From Thermus albus (GTDB taxonomy: Bacteria > Deinococcota > Deinococci > Deinococcales > Thermaceae): a stretch of 64,000 nucleotides of DNA. The stretch is taken from assembly GCF_022760855.1 (NCBI RefSeq), contig NZ_JAKTNR010000002.1:1-64000 (forward strand), in the 5' to 3' direction. The translations under genes were made by a program, and so were the position numbers. The notes beneath the pieces are model-generated. The model searched no databases and had not been told where the DNA came from. It saw only the letters and a program-made list of their open reading frames with translations. Positions within the stretch are counted from its first letter, which is position 1, and each line of letters begins with the position of its first letter. Below are positions 15,736 through 24,904 of this stretch, in pieces.

Positions 15736-17052
15736 ATGGACTACACGCCCCATACGGAGGAGGAGATCCAGGCCATGCTGGAACGGGTGGGGGCGGGAAG
15801 CCTCGAGGACCTCTACCTGCACCTGCCCCAAGAGGTTCTAAACCCCGAGATTTCCCTGCCCGAGCCCTTACCGGAGTGGGCGGTGTTGGAGGAGCTCAAG
15901 CGGCTTGCGGCGAACAACAAGCCTGCCTTCAAGGCCTTTTTGGGAGGGGGGATACGAAGCCATCACACCCCGCCCGTGGTCCAGGCCCTGGCAAGCCGGG
16001 GGGAGTTCCTCACCGCTTACACCCCTTACCAGCCGGAGGTAAGCCAGGGGGTTTTGCAGGCCATCTTTGAGTACCAGACCATGGTGGCGGAGCTGACGGG
16101 CCTCGAGGTGGCCAACGCCTCCATGTACGACGGGGCCACCGCCTTGGCGGAAGGGGTCCTTTTGGCCCTCAGGGAGACGGGGAGGATGCGGGTGGTGGTT
16201 TCCCAAGGGGTGCACCCCGAGTACCGGGAAGTCCTCCAAAGCTACCTGGACGCCGTAGGGGCCGAGCTTCGCACCTGGCCTTTGCGGGAGGGCCGTACGC
16301 CCCTAGGGGAGATACCCGAGGGCACGGGGGCGGTGGTGGCGCAAAACCCCAACTATCTGGGCGCCCTGGAGGACCTGGCCCCTCTAGCCGATGCTGCCCA
16401 CCGCGTGGGAGCGCTTTTCGTGGTAGTGGCTGACCCCCTTTCCCTCGGGGTTCTGGAGCCGCCCGGGGCCTACGGGGCGGACATCGCCGTGGGGGACGGC
16501 CAGACCCTGGGTCTGCCCATGGGGTTTGGCGGGCCCCACTTCGGCTACCTGGCCACCAAGAAAGCCTTCGTGCGCCAGCTTCCCGGACGGCTGGTTTCGG
16601 AAACCGTGGATGCCGAGGGCAAGCGGGGCTATATCCTTACCCTGCAGGCGCGGGAACAGTACATCCGCCGGGCCAAGGCCAAGAGCAACATCACCACCAA
16701 CGCCCAGCTCACCGCCCTCATGGGGGCCATGTACCTGGCGGCCTTGGGGCCAGAAGGCCTTAAGGAGGTGGCCCTAAAGGGCGTGGCCATGGCCCACCGC
16801 CTTTGGGAACTCCTCTTGGAGATCCCCGGGGTGGCGCCCTTTACCCCGAAGCCCTTCTTCAACGAGTTCGCCCTGAGGCTTCCTAAGGATCCCCATGGGG
16901 TGCGGGCGACTTTGGCCAAGCGGGGTGTGCATGCGGTTACCCCAGTGCCCAAGGAGTATGGGGAGAACCTGGCCCTTTTCGCCGCCACGGAACTTCACCG
17001 GGAAGAGGACCTTATGGCCCTTACGGAGGCCATGCGGGAGGTGTTGGCATGA
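15736..17052 (+). CDS. gcvPA: Glycine dehydrogenase (decarboxylating) subunit 1
   Basis: 438 aa, the N-terminal half of the P protein, which decarboxylates glycine on PLP. Typical segments are the [15 protein letters not shown] region and NPNYLG. Thermus and many Gram-positives have P split in two, as here. Start ATG 15736 with AAGGATGG before it; the longer frame would extend over the hairpin. Overlaps gcvPB by 4 bp (ATGA). Confidence 0.95.
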   Translation: MDYTPHTEEEIQAMLERVGAGSLEDLYLHLPQEVLNPEISLPEPLPEWAVLEELKRLAANNKPAFKAFLGGGIRSHHTPPVVQALASRGEFLTAYTPYQPEVSQGVLQAIFEYQTMVAELTGLEVANASMYDGATALAEGVLLALRETGRMRVVVSQGVHPEYREVLQSYLDAVGAELRTWPLREGRTPLGEIPEGTGAVVAQNPNYLGALEDLAPLADAAHRVGALFVVVADPLSLGVLEPPGAYGADIAVGDGQTLGLPMGFGGPHFGYLATKKAFVRQLPGRLVSETVDAEGKRGYILTLQAREQYIRRAKAKSNITTNAQLTALMGAMYLAALGPEGLKEVALKGVAMAHRLWELLLEIPGVAPFTPKPFFNEFALRLPKDPHGVRATLAKRGVHAVTPVPKEYGENLALFAATELHREEDLMALTEAMREVLA

Positions 17053-18473
17053 GCTATCCCCTCATCTTTGAACGGAGCCGCCCAAGGAGGCGGGGCCTCA
17101 GGCTGGTGGAGGAGGTGCCCGAGGCCAGCCGGTATATCCCGGAAAAGTTTTTGCGGAAGAAGCCCCCAAGGCTTCCCGAGGTGGACGAGCTCACCCTGGT
17201 GCGCCACTACACGGGGCTTTCCCGCCGCCAGGTGGGGGTGGACACCACCTTCTACCCCCTGGGCAGCTGCACCATGAAGTACAACCCCAAGCTCCATGAG
17301 GAGGCGGTGCGGCTTTTCGCCGACCTTCACCCCTACCAGGACCCGAAGACCGCCCAAGGGGCCTTGGAGCTCATGTGGCAGCTTGGGGAGTACCTGAAGG
17401 CCCTCACCGGCATGGACGCCATCACCCTAGAGCCGGCCGCCGGGGCCCACGGGGAGCTTACCGGGATCCTCATCATCCGCGCCTACCACCAGGACCGGGG
17501 GGAGGGGAAGGAGAGGCGGGTGGTGTTGGTGCCGGACTCCGCCCACGGCTCCAACCCCGCCACCGCCAGCATGGCGGGCTACCAGGTGCGGGAGGTCCCC
17601 TCGGGGCCGGATGGGGAGGTGGACCTCGAGGCCCTAAAGCGGGAGCTGGGCCCCCATGTGGCCGCCATCATGCTCACCAACCCCAACACCCTAGGGCTTT
17701 TTGAAAGGCGGATCCTGGAGATCGCCCGCCTGAGCAAGGAGGCGGGGGTGCAGCTCTACTACGATGGCGCCAACCTCAACGCCATCATGGGCTGGGCCCG
17801 GCCTGGGGACATGGGTTTTGACGTGGTGCACCTGAACCTGCACAAGACCTTCACCGTGCCCCATGGGGGAGGCGGCCCCGGTTCCGGGCCCGTGGGGGTG
17901 AAGGCCCACCTGGCCCCTTACCTCCCGGTGCCCACGGTGGAAAGGGGAGAGGAGGGCTTCCACCTAAACTTTGACCTCCCCAAGAGCATCGGCCGGGTGC
18001 GCAGCTTCTACGGCAACTTCCTGGCCTTGGTGCGGGCTTGGGCCTATATCCGCACCCTAGGGCTAGAGGGTCTTAAGAAGGCCGCAGCCCTTTCCGTCCT
18101 GAACGCCCGCTACCTGAAGGAACTCCTCAAGGAAAGGGGCTACCGCATCCCCTACGACGGGCCTTGCATGCACGAGTTCGTGGCCCAGCCGCCCGCGGGC
18201 TTCCGCACCCTGGACCTGGCCAAGGGGCTTCTGGAGCTGGGCTTCCACCCGCCCACCGTGTACTTCCCCTTGATTGTCAAGGAGGCCCTGATGGTGGAGC
18301 CCACGGAGACGGAGAGCAAGGAGACCCTCGAGGCCTTCGCCAAGGCCCTTGGGGAGCTCTTGCAAAAGCCCAGGGAGTGGCTGGAAGGGGCCCCCTACAC
18401 CACCCCCGTCCGTCGGCTGGATGAGGTGCGGGCCAACAAGCAGCCCAAGCTCACCTACTTTGACCAGGGGTGA
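17049..18473 (+). CDS. gcvPB: Glycine dehydrogenase (decarboxylating) subunit 2
   Basis: 474 aa, the C-terminal half of the P protein, carrying the PLP-binding lysine in [18 protein letters not shown]. Forms a complex with GcvPA. Ends the gcv operon; a GC-rich hairpin follows. Confidence 0.96.
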   Translation: MSYPLIFERSRPRRRGLRLVEEVPEASRYIPEKFLRKKPPRLPEVDELTLVRHYTGLSRRQVGVDTTFYPLGSCTMKYNPKLHEEAVRLFADLHPYQDPKTAQGALELMWQLGEYLKALTGMDAITLEPAAGAHGELTGILIIRAYHQDRGEGKERRVVLVPDSAHGSNPATASMAGYQVREVPSGPDGEVDLEALKRELGPHVAAIMLTNPNTLGLFERRILEIARLSKEAGVQLYYDGANLNAIMGWARPGDMGFDVVHLNLHKTFTVPHGGGGPGSGPVGVKAHLAPYLPVPTVERGEEGFHLNFDLPKSIGRVRSFYGNFLALVRAWAYIRTLGLEGLKKAAALSVLNARYLKELLKERGYRIPYDGPCMHEFVAQPPAGFRTLDLAKGLLELGFHPPTVYFPLIVKEALMVEPTETESKETLEAFAKALGELLQKPREWLEGAPYTTPVRRLDEVRANKQPKLTYFDQG

Positions 18474-18481
18474 GGAGGCAA

Positions 18482-18506
18482 GGGGAGGGGCCCTAAGCCC
18501 CTCCCC
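18482..18506. terminator. Hairpin between convergent gcvPB and rhodanese genes
   Basis: GGGGAGGGGC (18482-18491) pairs perfectly with GCCCCTCCCC (18497-18506). There is no T run on either side, so its role as terminator is likely from position but not proven. Confidence 0.55.
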
Positions 18507-18523
18507 GGCTCCTTGGCTAGCGC

Positions 18524-18964
18524 CTACTTCTCCACCGGCAGGTTAGCCCCGGTCCAGGCCTTAAAGCCTCCCAGGATGCTCTTCACGTTGTACCCCTGCC
18601 CCCGGAGGAACACCAAGCCTATGGCACCCCTGTGCCCGATGCCGCAGTAGATGATGATGGGCTTACCCTTAGGGATCTCGCCCACCCGCTTGGGCAGCTC
18701 CCGGATGGGGATGTTAACCGCCCCAGGGATGCGGCCATCCTTGAACTCCGAGGGTTCCCGCACGTCCAGGATGAAGACGTCCAGGGTGTCCATCATCTGC
18801 TTGGCGGCGGCGGGCTGGATGGCGTAGAAGTCCGCCGGCAAGGTGGCGAGGAAGTTCCCCACCTCCCTCACCGTCATGGCGGAGAAGGTGGCGGTGGTCG
18901 CCTGCGCCAGAACCGGTAGGACCAGAAGAAGCCCGAACCAAGCCAGTTTCCGCATGCCTTTCAT
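18524..18964 (-). CDS. Secreted single-domain rhodanese (Sud-like sulfur carrier)
   Basis: 146 aa. Residues 1-22 are a cleavable signal peptide ending near LAQA, so the mature protein is periplasmic. The rhodanese active loop is CGIGHR, with the only cysteine of the protein (Cys107) and Arg112. It follows psrC by 36 bp on the same strand with ribosome binding site GAAGGAGGTG. In Wolinella, the Sud protein, also a small periplasmic rhodanese with one cysteine, hands polysulfide sulfur to Psr. By position and architecture this could do the same; that is inference. Confidence 0.85.
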   Translation of the reverse strand: MKGMRKLAWFGLLLVLPVLAQATTATFSAMTVREVGNFLATLPADFYAIQPAAAKQMMDTLDVFILDVREPSEFKDGRIPGAVNIPIRELPKRVGEIPKGKPIIIYCGIGHRGAIGLVFLRGQGYNVKSILGGFKAWTGANLPVEK

Positions 18965-19000
18965 GCTGCACCTCCTTCATTCCCTAGGGGATTCCCTCCC

Positions 19001-19762
19001 CTAAAGGCCAAGTCCTTGCCACTGGCCTACGGTCACCAAAAGGGCCCTCAGCCCCGCCGCGGCCAGGAAAGCGGCCCAGGGGGCCAGGTTTTCCTTCCAC
19101 ATGGCCCCGAGGCCTAGGATCAGGAAAAGCCCATAGAGGATCCCGCCTTCCTCCCAAAGGTGCTCCCGGGCCTCGAGGCTCAAGGTAAAGGGGTAGAGGA
19201 AGGCCAAGACCAAGGAGGCCCCCAGGAGGATGCGCAAGGGGTATAGGGCCCAGGGGCTCTTCAGGAGGGCGGCCACGCCCAGCACCAAGACCATGGCGGT
19301 GAGGGGGAAAAGACCCGCCAAAAGGGCGTTCCATAGAGGACGGTTTAGGTTCACCGCCAAGGCCATGCCCGGATAGGCCAAGGCCACCAAGCTGAAGGCC
19401 AGGAGGCCCATGGCCAGAAGTTTCCTCGGACCCTTGCCCAGATAGAGAAGCCCGGCCAAGAGAAACGAAAGGGCCAGGCTCCAGGACCCCCACCAGATGG
19501 GGCTTGTGGGGTGGAAGGTGAGGAAGAGCCAGATGTGGGTGAAGCGAAAGCGAGCCGGGGACTCTGCCCAAAGCACCAGGAGGTCCAAAGCGATCAGGGC
19601 CAGGGCCCAAAGGGTGTAACGCCGGGCCTCCTCGAGGCCTTTCAGGTGTAGGAGGGCTGCTAGAAGGGCCATGCCTCCCGCTAGCCCCACCAGCACGAAG
19701 TGGAGTGCATTGGTCCAGTGCCAGAATTCCCCAGCGTTGGGAAGCCCGTAGAACTCAGTCAT
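19001..19762 (-). CDS. psrC: Polysulfide reductase membrane subunit (NrfD family)
   Basis: 253 aa, eight hydrophobic segments. Very close to the Thermus thermophilus PsrC whose structure is known, by recollection of its sequence (start TEFYGLPNAGEFWHWTNALHFVLVG and onward, in pieces). It takes electrons from menaquinol and passes them to PsrB. Start ATG 19762 overlaps the psrB stop by 8 bp; the longer frame would extend 15 residues into psrB and add a charged leader not seen in PsrC. Confidence 0.94.
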   Translation of the reverse strand: MTEFYGLPNAGEFWHWTNALHFVLVGLAGGMALLAALLHLKGLEEARRYTLWALALIALDLLVLWAESPARFRFTHIWLFLTFHPTSPIWWGSWSLALSFLLAGLLYLGKGPRKLLAMGLLAFSLVALAYPGMALAVNLNRPLWNALLAGLFPLTAMVLVLGVAALLKSPWALYPLRILLGASLVLAFLYPFTLSLEAREHLWEEGGILYGLFLILGLGAMWKENLAPWAAFLAAAGLRALLVTVGQWQGLGL

Positions 19763-20342
19763 GGCGCACCTCCCTCTCTTGGGTGAGCCCCTTCTTGGAG
19801 GGGGCATTTAGGTAGAAGAGCTTGGGCTTGGTGCCCAGCTCCGGCCTCAGGACATCCACCCGTCCCGCTTCCCGCAGGGCCCGGGATACGGGGCTTTCCG
19901 GGTCGTCCAGGTCCCCGAAGGTACGGCAAAGGGTGGGGCAGGTTTCCACGCAGGCGGGCTCTCGGCCTCGCTCTAGGCGATGGGCGCAGAAGGTGCACTT
20001 GCTCACGTAGCCCTCTGGATGTAGGTAGCGGGCATCGTAGGGACAGGCGGCCACGCAGGCCCCGCAGGCAATGCACTTTTTTGGGTCCACCAGGACCAGA
20101 CCGTCCTGGGTTTGGTAGCTAGCCCCCGTGGGGCACACAGGTACGCAGGGCGGGTTTTCGCAGTGCAGGCACTGTTCGGGGCGGAACTCCACCACCAGGT
20201 CCGGGTAGGTGCCCAGCTCCCGCTCCCGAATCCAGAGGTTGAAAACCCCTGGGGGCACTTGGTTTTCCATCTTGCAGGCCACCGCGCACGCGGCACAGCC
20301 CACGCAGAGGCTAAGGTCAATGGCCATGGCGTAACGGGGCAT
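19755..20342 (-). CDS. psrB: Polysulfide reductase iron-sulfur subunit
   Basis: 195 aa ferredoxin-like electron carrier with four Cys clusters for [4Fe-4S] centres: CVGCAACAVAC, CLHCENPPCVPVCP, CIACGACVAACP and CTFCAHR..CVETCP. It links PsrC to the molybdopterin subunit. ATG at 20342 overlaps the psrA stop by one base (TGATG). Confidence 0.95.
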   Translation of the reverse strand: MPRYAMAIDLSLCVGCAACAVACKMENQVPPGVFNLWIRERELGTYPDLVVEFRPEQCLHCENPPCVPVCPTGASYQTQDGLVLVDPKKCIACGACVAACPYDARYLHPEGYVSKCTFCAHRLERGREPACVETCPTLCRTFGDLDDPESPVSRALREAGRVDVLRPELGTKPKLFYLNAPSKKGLTQEREVRHD

Positions 20343-22639
20343 CACATCCTCCTTTCGTCAAAGGGGCGCTTAGCCAGGGAAGCCGGGCTGGGAAGCTTGG
20401 GTTTTTCCGCCTTCTCCAGCCGGACGAAGTTCACCCTAAGGCCCGCTCCTCCCGAGATGGGGTCCAGCTTGTACCGGGTCTGGAGGTAGTTGTCGGAGGC
20501 TCCGCGGCCGTGGGCTATCTTCATCAGGGGAGCCTTGTGGCCAAAGCCGTGGACCAGGTAGACGCAGTCCTTGCGGATCCTCTCCGTGGCCTTAACCCGC
20601 ACCGGACCCTCCTTGATCCCATCTTGGTTCACCAGGACCACGTAGTCCCCGTCCCTTAGGCCTAGCCTCTTGGCCTCTTCCCGGTGGATCCAGACCTCGT
20701 TTTCCGGGTCCATCTCCATGAGGACCCAGTTATTCTGGGTGCGGGCGAAGGTGTGCACGGGGCTTCGGCCATAGAGGAGGCGGTAGAAGCCCTCGGGAGG
20801 TTCCTCAGGGGGGATGAAGACGGGCAAGGGTTGGTGGCCGGCATCCTTGAAGGCCTGGCAGTAGAGCTCAATCTTTCCGGAAGGTGTCCCGAAGGGAAGC
20901 CGGCCCTCCTTCTCCCAGTCCTCGAGCCAGGGCTTACCTTTCTGCACCAGGGTGCCCATCCCCTTTAGGGTTTCCAGGTCAAAGCCAATGCTCTGGAGTC
21001 GGGTGTCCAGGTATTCCTCAATGGTCTGCCAGGGGAAGAACTCGCCCAGACCCAGGCGGAGGCCCAGCTCCCGGGCGATCCACCAGCCGGGCTTGGTGTC
21101 AAAGAGGGGTTCGTGGGCTGGAACCCGAAGCTGGATGAAGGGGGTTTTGTGGGCCACGGTCACCAGGTCGTCGTAGCGCTCCAGGTAGGTGGCCTCGGGC
21201 AGGATTACATCGGCCCACATCACGTGTTCCTGGGGCAGCACGTCAATGGCCACGTACAGGTCTAGCTCCTTCAGGGCCTCCTTGGTGCGGGGGACGTTGG
21301 GGATGGAATGGAAGAGGTTGATCCCGTAGGCGAGGAGCCCCTTGATGGGGTAGGGCTCCCCGGTGATCATGGGCTCTATGAGTTCCTGGATGGCGGTGGT
21401 GCGGGCGAAGAACTTCCCCTTATCGGCCCTGGGTTTGAAGCCCTCGGGCTCGTGGTCGCCTCCAGCTGGGCCAGCGCATCCCCCGGCCGCGGGTTCCAAA
21501 GGTAGGGGTGGGGTAGGGTATTTCTCCAGATAAGGGCTTTGGGCGATGTAAAAGCCTCCCTTGCGGCCATAGTTCCCCAGGAGGACGTTCACGTAGTAGA
21601 GGGCCATCATCCGGTAGGTGTCGTCCCCATACCACACGGTGTGCCGGCCGGGGGGCAGCACGGCTTGGGGCTTGTGGGCCGCCATCTCCCGGGCCACCTG
21701 GCGGATGGTCTCGGCGGGGATCTCCGTGTGCCTCTCCGCCCACTCGGGGGTGAAGTCCTTCACGTGGGCCTTGAGCTCCTCAAAGCCCGTGGTGTACTTG
21801 GCCACATACTCTTTGTCGTAAAGGTCCTCGTAGATGAGGACATGGATCCAGGCCAGGAGCAAGGCGGTGTCGGTTCCCGGTTTGATGGGAAGCCACCGGT
21901 GGGCCTTGGCGGCGGCGGTGGAGAAGCGGGGGTCCACCACCACCAGCTTGGCTCCCCGCTTGAGGGCTAGGGCAAAGTCTTGGAGCTGGGTGTTGTGGGT
22001 ATCCTCCCCGATGTGGTGGCCGATCAGGACGATGTAGCGGGCGTTTTCCCAGTCTATGGGCTCGTGGCCGCCGATGGGCCGGCCGAAGACCCATTGGGCA
22101 GCCACTTCTCGGGGGGCGGTGCAGATGGAGACCGAGGGCTTGGCGGCGTTGGGGCTGCCCCAGGCGGCGGGGAGGAAGTCCACGAACCAGTAGTCCCCAG
22201 TGCCGTGGCCGAAGAAGGCGATGGCCTCGGGGCCATGTTCCTCCCGGATCTTGAGCATCCTATGGGCCACGTAGTCCAAGGCCTCCTCCCAGGTGGCCAC
22301 CCGGTACTTGCCCTCGCCCCGTTGGCTTCCCTCCACCCGGATCAGGGGGCGCTTGAGCCGGTCGGGGTCGTAGGTGGTCTGGGGGGCTCCTTGCCCCCGG
22401 GGGCAGAGTCGGCCCCGGCTTTTGGGGTTGGCCTCATAGCCCTCCACCTTGTAGACCCGGTTCCCCACCGCGTGGGCCACGATGCCGCAGCGCCAGAAGC
22501 AGCCCTCACAGATCTGGAAGACGCTCCGCACGTCCCCCTGGTACCACGGGGCCCTCACCGCCTTGGCAGGGGTACCCCCCCTTAGGGCCAGGGCGCCTGC
22601 GGCCAGGGTGCTAAGCTTCAGAAAGTCCCGTCTTTGCAT
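20342..22639 (-). CDS. psrA: Polysulfide reductase catalytic subunit (molybdopterin)
   Basis: 765 aa, the same length as Thermus PsrA. A twin-arginine signal (MQRRDFLKLS) exports it folded. Cys44, Cys47, Cys51 and Cys79 bind the [4Fe-4S] cluster; Cys173 in SICTAPREV is the molybdenum ligand. It reduces polysulfide (or a related sulfur/thiosulfate compound) at the outer face of the membrane. The ATG at 22639 gives a correctly placed Tat motif. It overlaps the upstream chaperone gene by 29 bp. Confidence 0.95.
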   Translation of the reverse strand: MQRRDFLKLSTLAAGALALRGGTPAKAVRAPWYQGDVRSVFQICEGCFWRCGIVAHAVGNRVYKVEGYEANPKSRGRLCPRGQGAPQTTYDPDRLKRPLIRVEGSQRGEGKYRVATWEEALDYVAHRMLKIREEHGPEAIAFFGHGTGDYWFVDFLPAAWGSPNAAKPSVSICTAPREVAAQWVFGRPIGGHEPIDWENARYIVLIGHHIGEDTHNTQLQDFALALKRGAKLVVVDPRFSTAAAKAHRWLPIKPGTDTALLLAWIHVLIYEDLYDKEYVAKYTTGFEELKAHVKDFTPEWAERHTEIPAETIRQVAREMAAHKPQAVLPPGRHTVWYGDDTYRMMALYYVNVLLGNYGRKGGFYIAQSPYLEKYPTPPLPLEPAAGGCAGPAGGDHEPEGFKPRADKGKFFARTTAIQELIEPMITGEPYPIKGLLAYGINLFHSIPNVPRTKEALKELDLYVAIDVLPQEHVMWADVILPEATYLERYDDLVTVAHKTPFIQLRVPAHEPLFDTKPGWWIARELGLRLGLGEFFPWQTIEEYLDTRLQSIGFDLETLKGMGTLVQKGKPWLEDWEKEGRLPFGTPSGKIELYCQAFKDAGHQPLPVFIPPEEPPEGFYRLLYGRSPVHTFARTQNNWVLMEMDPENEVWIHREEAKRLGLRDGDYVVLVNQDGIKEGPVRVKATERIRKDCVYLVHGFGHKAPLMKIAHGRGASDNYLQTRYKLDPISGGAGLRVNFVRLEKAEKPKLPSPASLAKRPFDERRM

Positions 22640-23138
22640 AGATACCCTCCTGCAAGAGGTCCACCAGGGTGGCATAGAAGCCCGTGGGGTCGTGGGCTTT
22701 CACCTGGGGGGCAAAGCGGTCCAGCCAGGGCTTGAGGAACTCCCGGACAAGCCTTTGGGCTAAATGGGGGTTTTTGCCTGCCAACAAGGCGATGGCCTCC
22801 CCAAGGGCGGCGATGTGGTCGGGGAGGTCCCGCCAGCTGGCCCGCACCTCCAGGCCTCCTTCCCGGTACAGCTCCTGGAGCCGGTGGAAGGAGGGGCCGA
22901 AAAGTTCCCCGTCCAAGGCATAGCCCGCATAGGGGGGGGCGGGGAGGCCGTGGGGATGGGAGACGAATAGGGCCGTGTAAGCGGCTTGGAGCTCCTGGGG
23001 GGGCACCCTGGGCAGGGCCACGGGATGGCCCGTGAGCTCCTCCAAAGCCTCCTCCAGGGTGCCCGCGTGGAGTTCCCGGAAGAGGGCTTCCCCTGGTGGG
23101 GAGAAGAGGCTTGCCGTGACCCAGCCCAAGAGTTCCAT
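22611..23138 (-). CDS. TorD/DmsD-family molybdoenzyme chaperone
   Basis: 175 aa all-helical protein with the family pattern of an N-terminal leucine-rich helix, a central AAYTALFVSHPHG / PPYAGYAL segment and DLPDHIAALGEAIALL, as in TorD and NarJ chaperones. These hold the apo-catalytic subunit and its Tat signal until molybdopterin insertion. Directly upstream of and overlapping psrA, so PsrA is the obvious client. AGGAGGTGAGGG precedes the ATG. Confidence 0.87.
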   Translation of the reverse strand: MELLGWVTASLFSPPGEALFRELHAGTLEEALEELTGHPVALPRVPPQELQAAYTALFVSHPHGLPAPPYAGYALDGELFGPSFHRLQELYREGGLEVRASWRDLPDHIAALGEAIALLAGKNPHLAQRLVREFLKPWLDRFAPQVKAHDPTGFYATLVDLLQEGIYAKTGLSEA

Positions 23139-23185
23139 CCCTCACCTCCTGGGCCCAAGTTAAAGCTTGCTCCCTCTTTCACAAG

Positions 23186-23211
23186 ACGGAGGGTTTTACC
23201 CATTCCTGTCG
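23186..23211. promoter_or_regulatory. Dyad upstream of the psr operon
   Basis: In the 132-bp gap between the response regulator and the chaperone gene, GGGTTTTACCC (23191-23201) is a symmetrical core flanked by GAC-GGA/TCC-GTC half matches. TACCCAT at 23197-23203 fits the NarL heptamer. It is a plausible binding site for the adjacent NarL-type regulator. Confidence 0.4.
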
Positions 23212-23270
23212 GAGAGTTTCCTAAGGCAAATGTCCTGGAGAAGGGGGCCCCATTTAGGGCGCGCCCTCAC

Positions 23271-23867
23271 CTAGGCCAGGCCGTGCTCCCGGGCCCAGCG
23301 CACCAACTGGGGGGTATCCTCGAGGCCCAGTTTGTTGAGAGCCCTTTCCTTGTAGGTGGAGGCGGTCTTCACCGAGATGCCCAACCGGTGGGCCACCTGG
23401 GAAAGGGTATACCCCTGGGCCAGGAGAGCCACCACCTCCCGTTCCCTTTCGGAAAGGGCCTCGGGCCCGGGCTCCGCCTGGCCTTCGAGGAGGGCCTCCG
23501 TCAGGCTGGGATGGAGGTAACGAAGCCCCCTTGCCAGGCGGTCCATGGCCTCCAGCAGGTCCTGGTCCAGGGCGTGTTTGGGCAGGTACCCCTTGGCTCC
23601 CAAGGCGAAGGCCCGGGCCACATAGGCGGGTTCGTCGTGCATGGAGACCACCAACACCTTGGCCCGTTGCGCTAAGGGGGGCAGGGCCTCGAGGCCCCCC
23701 ATGCCCGGCAGGTTAAGGTCCAAAAGGACCAGGTCTGCCTCCCAGGGGGTGGCCAAGGCCTCCTCCGCCCGGGCAAACTCCGCCACCACCTGGTGGCCGG
23801 TTTCCTCCAGGAGCAGGCGGAGCCCTTTGCGCACCAGGTGGTGGTCCTCCACCAGCACCACCCTCAT
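23271..23867 (-). CDS. NarL/LuxR-family response regulator
   Basis: 198 aa. Receiver with EDHH acidic pair, Asp50 (LVLLDLNLPG) and Lys in GYLPKHAL; a LuxR-type HTH from about residue 135 (LSEREREVVALLAQGYTLSQVAHRLGISVKTASTY). It overlaps its kinase by 4 bp (ATGA) and lies just upstream of the psr operon, so it probably controls polysulfide respiration. Confidence 0.92.
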   Translation of the reverse strand: MRVVLVEDHHLVRKGLRLLLEETGHQVVAEFARAEEALATPWEADLVLLDLNLPGMGGLEALPPLAQRAKVLVVSMHDEPAYVARAFALGAKGYLPKHALDQDLLEAMDRLARGLRYLHPSLTEALLEGQAEPGPEALSEREREVVALLAQGYTLSQVAHRLGISVKTASTYKERALNKLGLEDTPQLVRWAREHGLA

Positions 23868-24829
23868 AGGGGTACCCCGAACTCCACCCGGGTGCCCTGG
23901 CCGGGTCGGCTATGGAGGATGAGGCTTCCCCCTAGGTTTTGGATCCGCTCCTGCATTCCCAAAAGCCCCACGGAGGCAGGGGTTCTTTCCGGGTCAAAGC
24001 CCCTGCCGTCGTCCTCCACCCGGCCAAAAAGCCGGTCCCCTTCCGGCCAGAGGCGCACGGATACCCGCTGGGCTTGGGCGTGGCGCAGGATGTTGGTCAG
24101 GGCCTCCTGCACCACCCGGAAAAGGGCGATTTCCTTCTCCTTGGGAAGGGGGGGTAGGTCCAGCTGAACCTCCACCGCGAGGCCATGCTTGCGGTATTCC
24201 TCCAGGTAGCGCAAAAGGGCCTCCTTCAGGCCCAGATCGTCTAAAAGGGACATGCGGAGCTCCCGGGAGAGTTTCCTCACCTCCTCCAGGGCTTCGGCCA
24301 CCTGCTTGCGGGCCTCGGGAAGCTTCTCGGGGCGCTTTTCGGCCACCTTCAGGGTGAGGAGGGCAGCGGTGAGAAGGCTCCCCACCCCGTCGTGGAGCTC
24401 CCGGCCCACCCGGCGCCTTTCCTCCTCCTGGGCAATAAGCAGCCTCCCCGCCAGCTCCAACCCCGGGCGCTTCAAGGCCAGGAGGAGGAGGGCGGGCAGG
24501 GCCTCAGGAATGGCTTGCCCCTCCTTCAGGCTCAGCACCACCACAGCCAGGGTTTTCTCCCCTTGTCGCACCGGAAGGGCAACAAAGGAATCTTCTTGCA
24601 ACGGGGTGCCACGTTTAAGTGCCTCCTGGGCTAGGAGGCGGGAACGGGCCACCAAGGGGCAAGTGGATCGGCAGGCCTGCATTTGGAAGAGGGATACGCC
24701 TTCGTCCACCCAGTAGGCTTCCCCGCACCGGATCACCCCAGCCTCTTCCAAGGCGGTAAGGGCCCGGCGGAAGACCTCTTGCCGTCCCCGGGCTTCCGCC
24801 AAGGCCTCGGCCAGGCGTGTGCAGTCCAC
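23864..24829 (-). CDS. NarX-type histidine kinase with four N-terminal cysteines
   Basis: 321 aa, GTG start. A GAF-like sensory region (residues 1-130) precedes a HisKA_3 dimer with the phosphoacceptor His146 in VGRELHDGVG, then an ATPase domain (EDDGRGFDP, GLLGMQERI). No membrane segment. All four cysteines of the protein are in the first 57 residues: Cys3, Cys35, Cys53 and Cys57. That is compatible with a metal or Fe-S redox sensor such as the NreB type, but the ligand is not known. TAGCTT sits 6 bp before the GTG, suggesting a leaderless mRNA. Confidence 0.88.
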   Translation of the reverse strand: MDCTRLAEALAEARGRQEVFRRALTALEEAGVIRCGEAYWVDEGVSLFQMQACRSTCPLVARSRLLAQEALKRGTPLQEDSFVALPVRQGEKTLAVVVLSLKEGQAIPEALPALLLLALKRPGLELAGRLLIAQEEERRRVGRELHDGVGSLLTAALLTLKVAEKRPEKLPEARKQVAEALEEVRKLSRELRMSLLDDLGLKEALLRYLEEYRKHGLAVEVQLDLPPLPKEKEIALFRVVQEALTNILRHAQAQRVSVRLWPEGDRLFGRVEDDGRGFDPERTPASVGLLGMQERIQNLGGSLILHSRPGQGTRVEFGVPL

Positions 24830-24835
24830 GGGTAT

Positions 24836-24841
24836 AAGCTA
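24836..24841 (-). promoter_or_regulatory. Candidate -10 box of the NarX-like kinase gene
   Basis: Minus-strand TAGCTT, 6 bp before the GTG. The -35 region is poor. Confidence 0.35.
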
Positions 24842-24904
24842 CCCTGTTGCCACGGGGAGGAATGTACCCAACGCCGCCTTGCCTCCCTTCAGGCCGGGGT
24901 GGTA

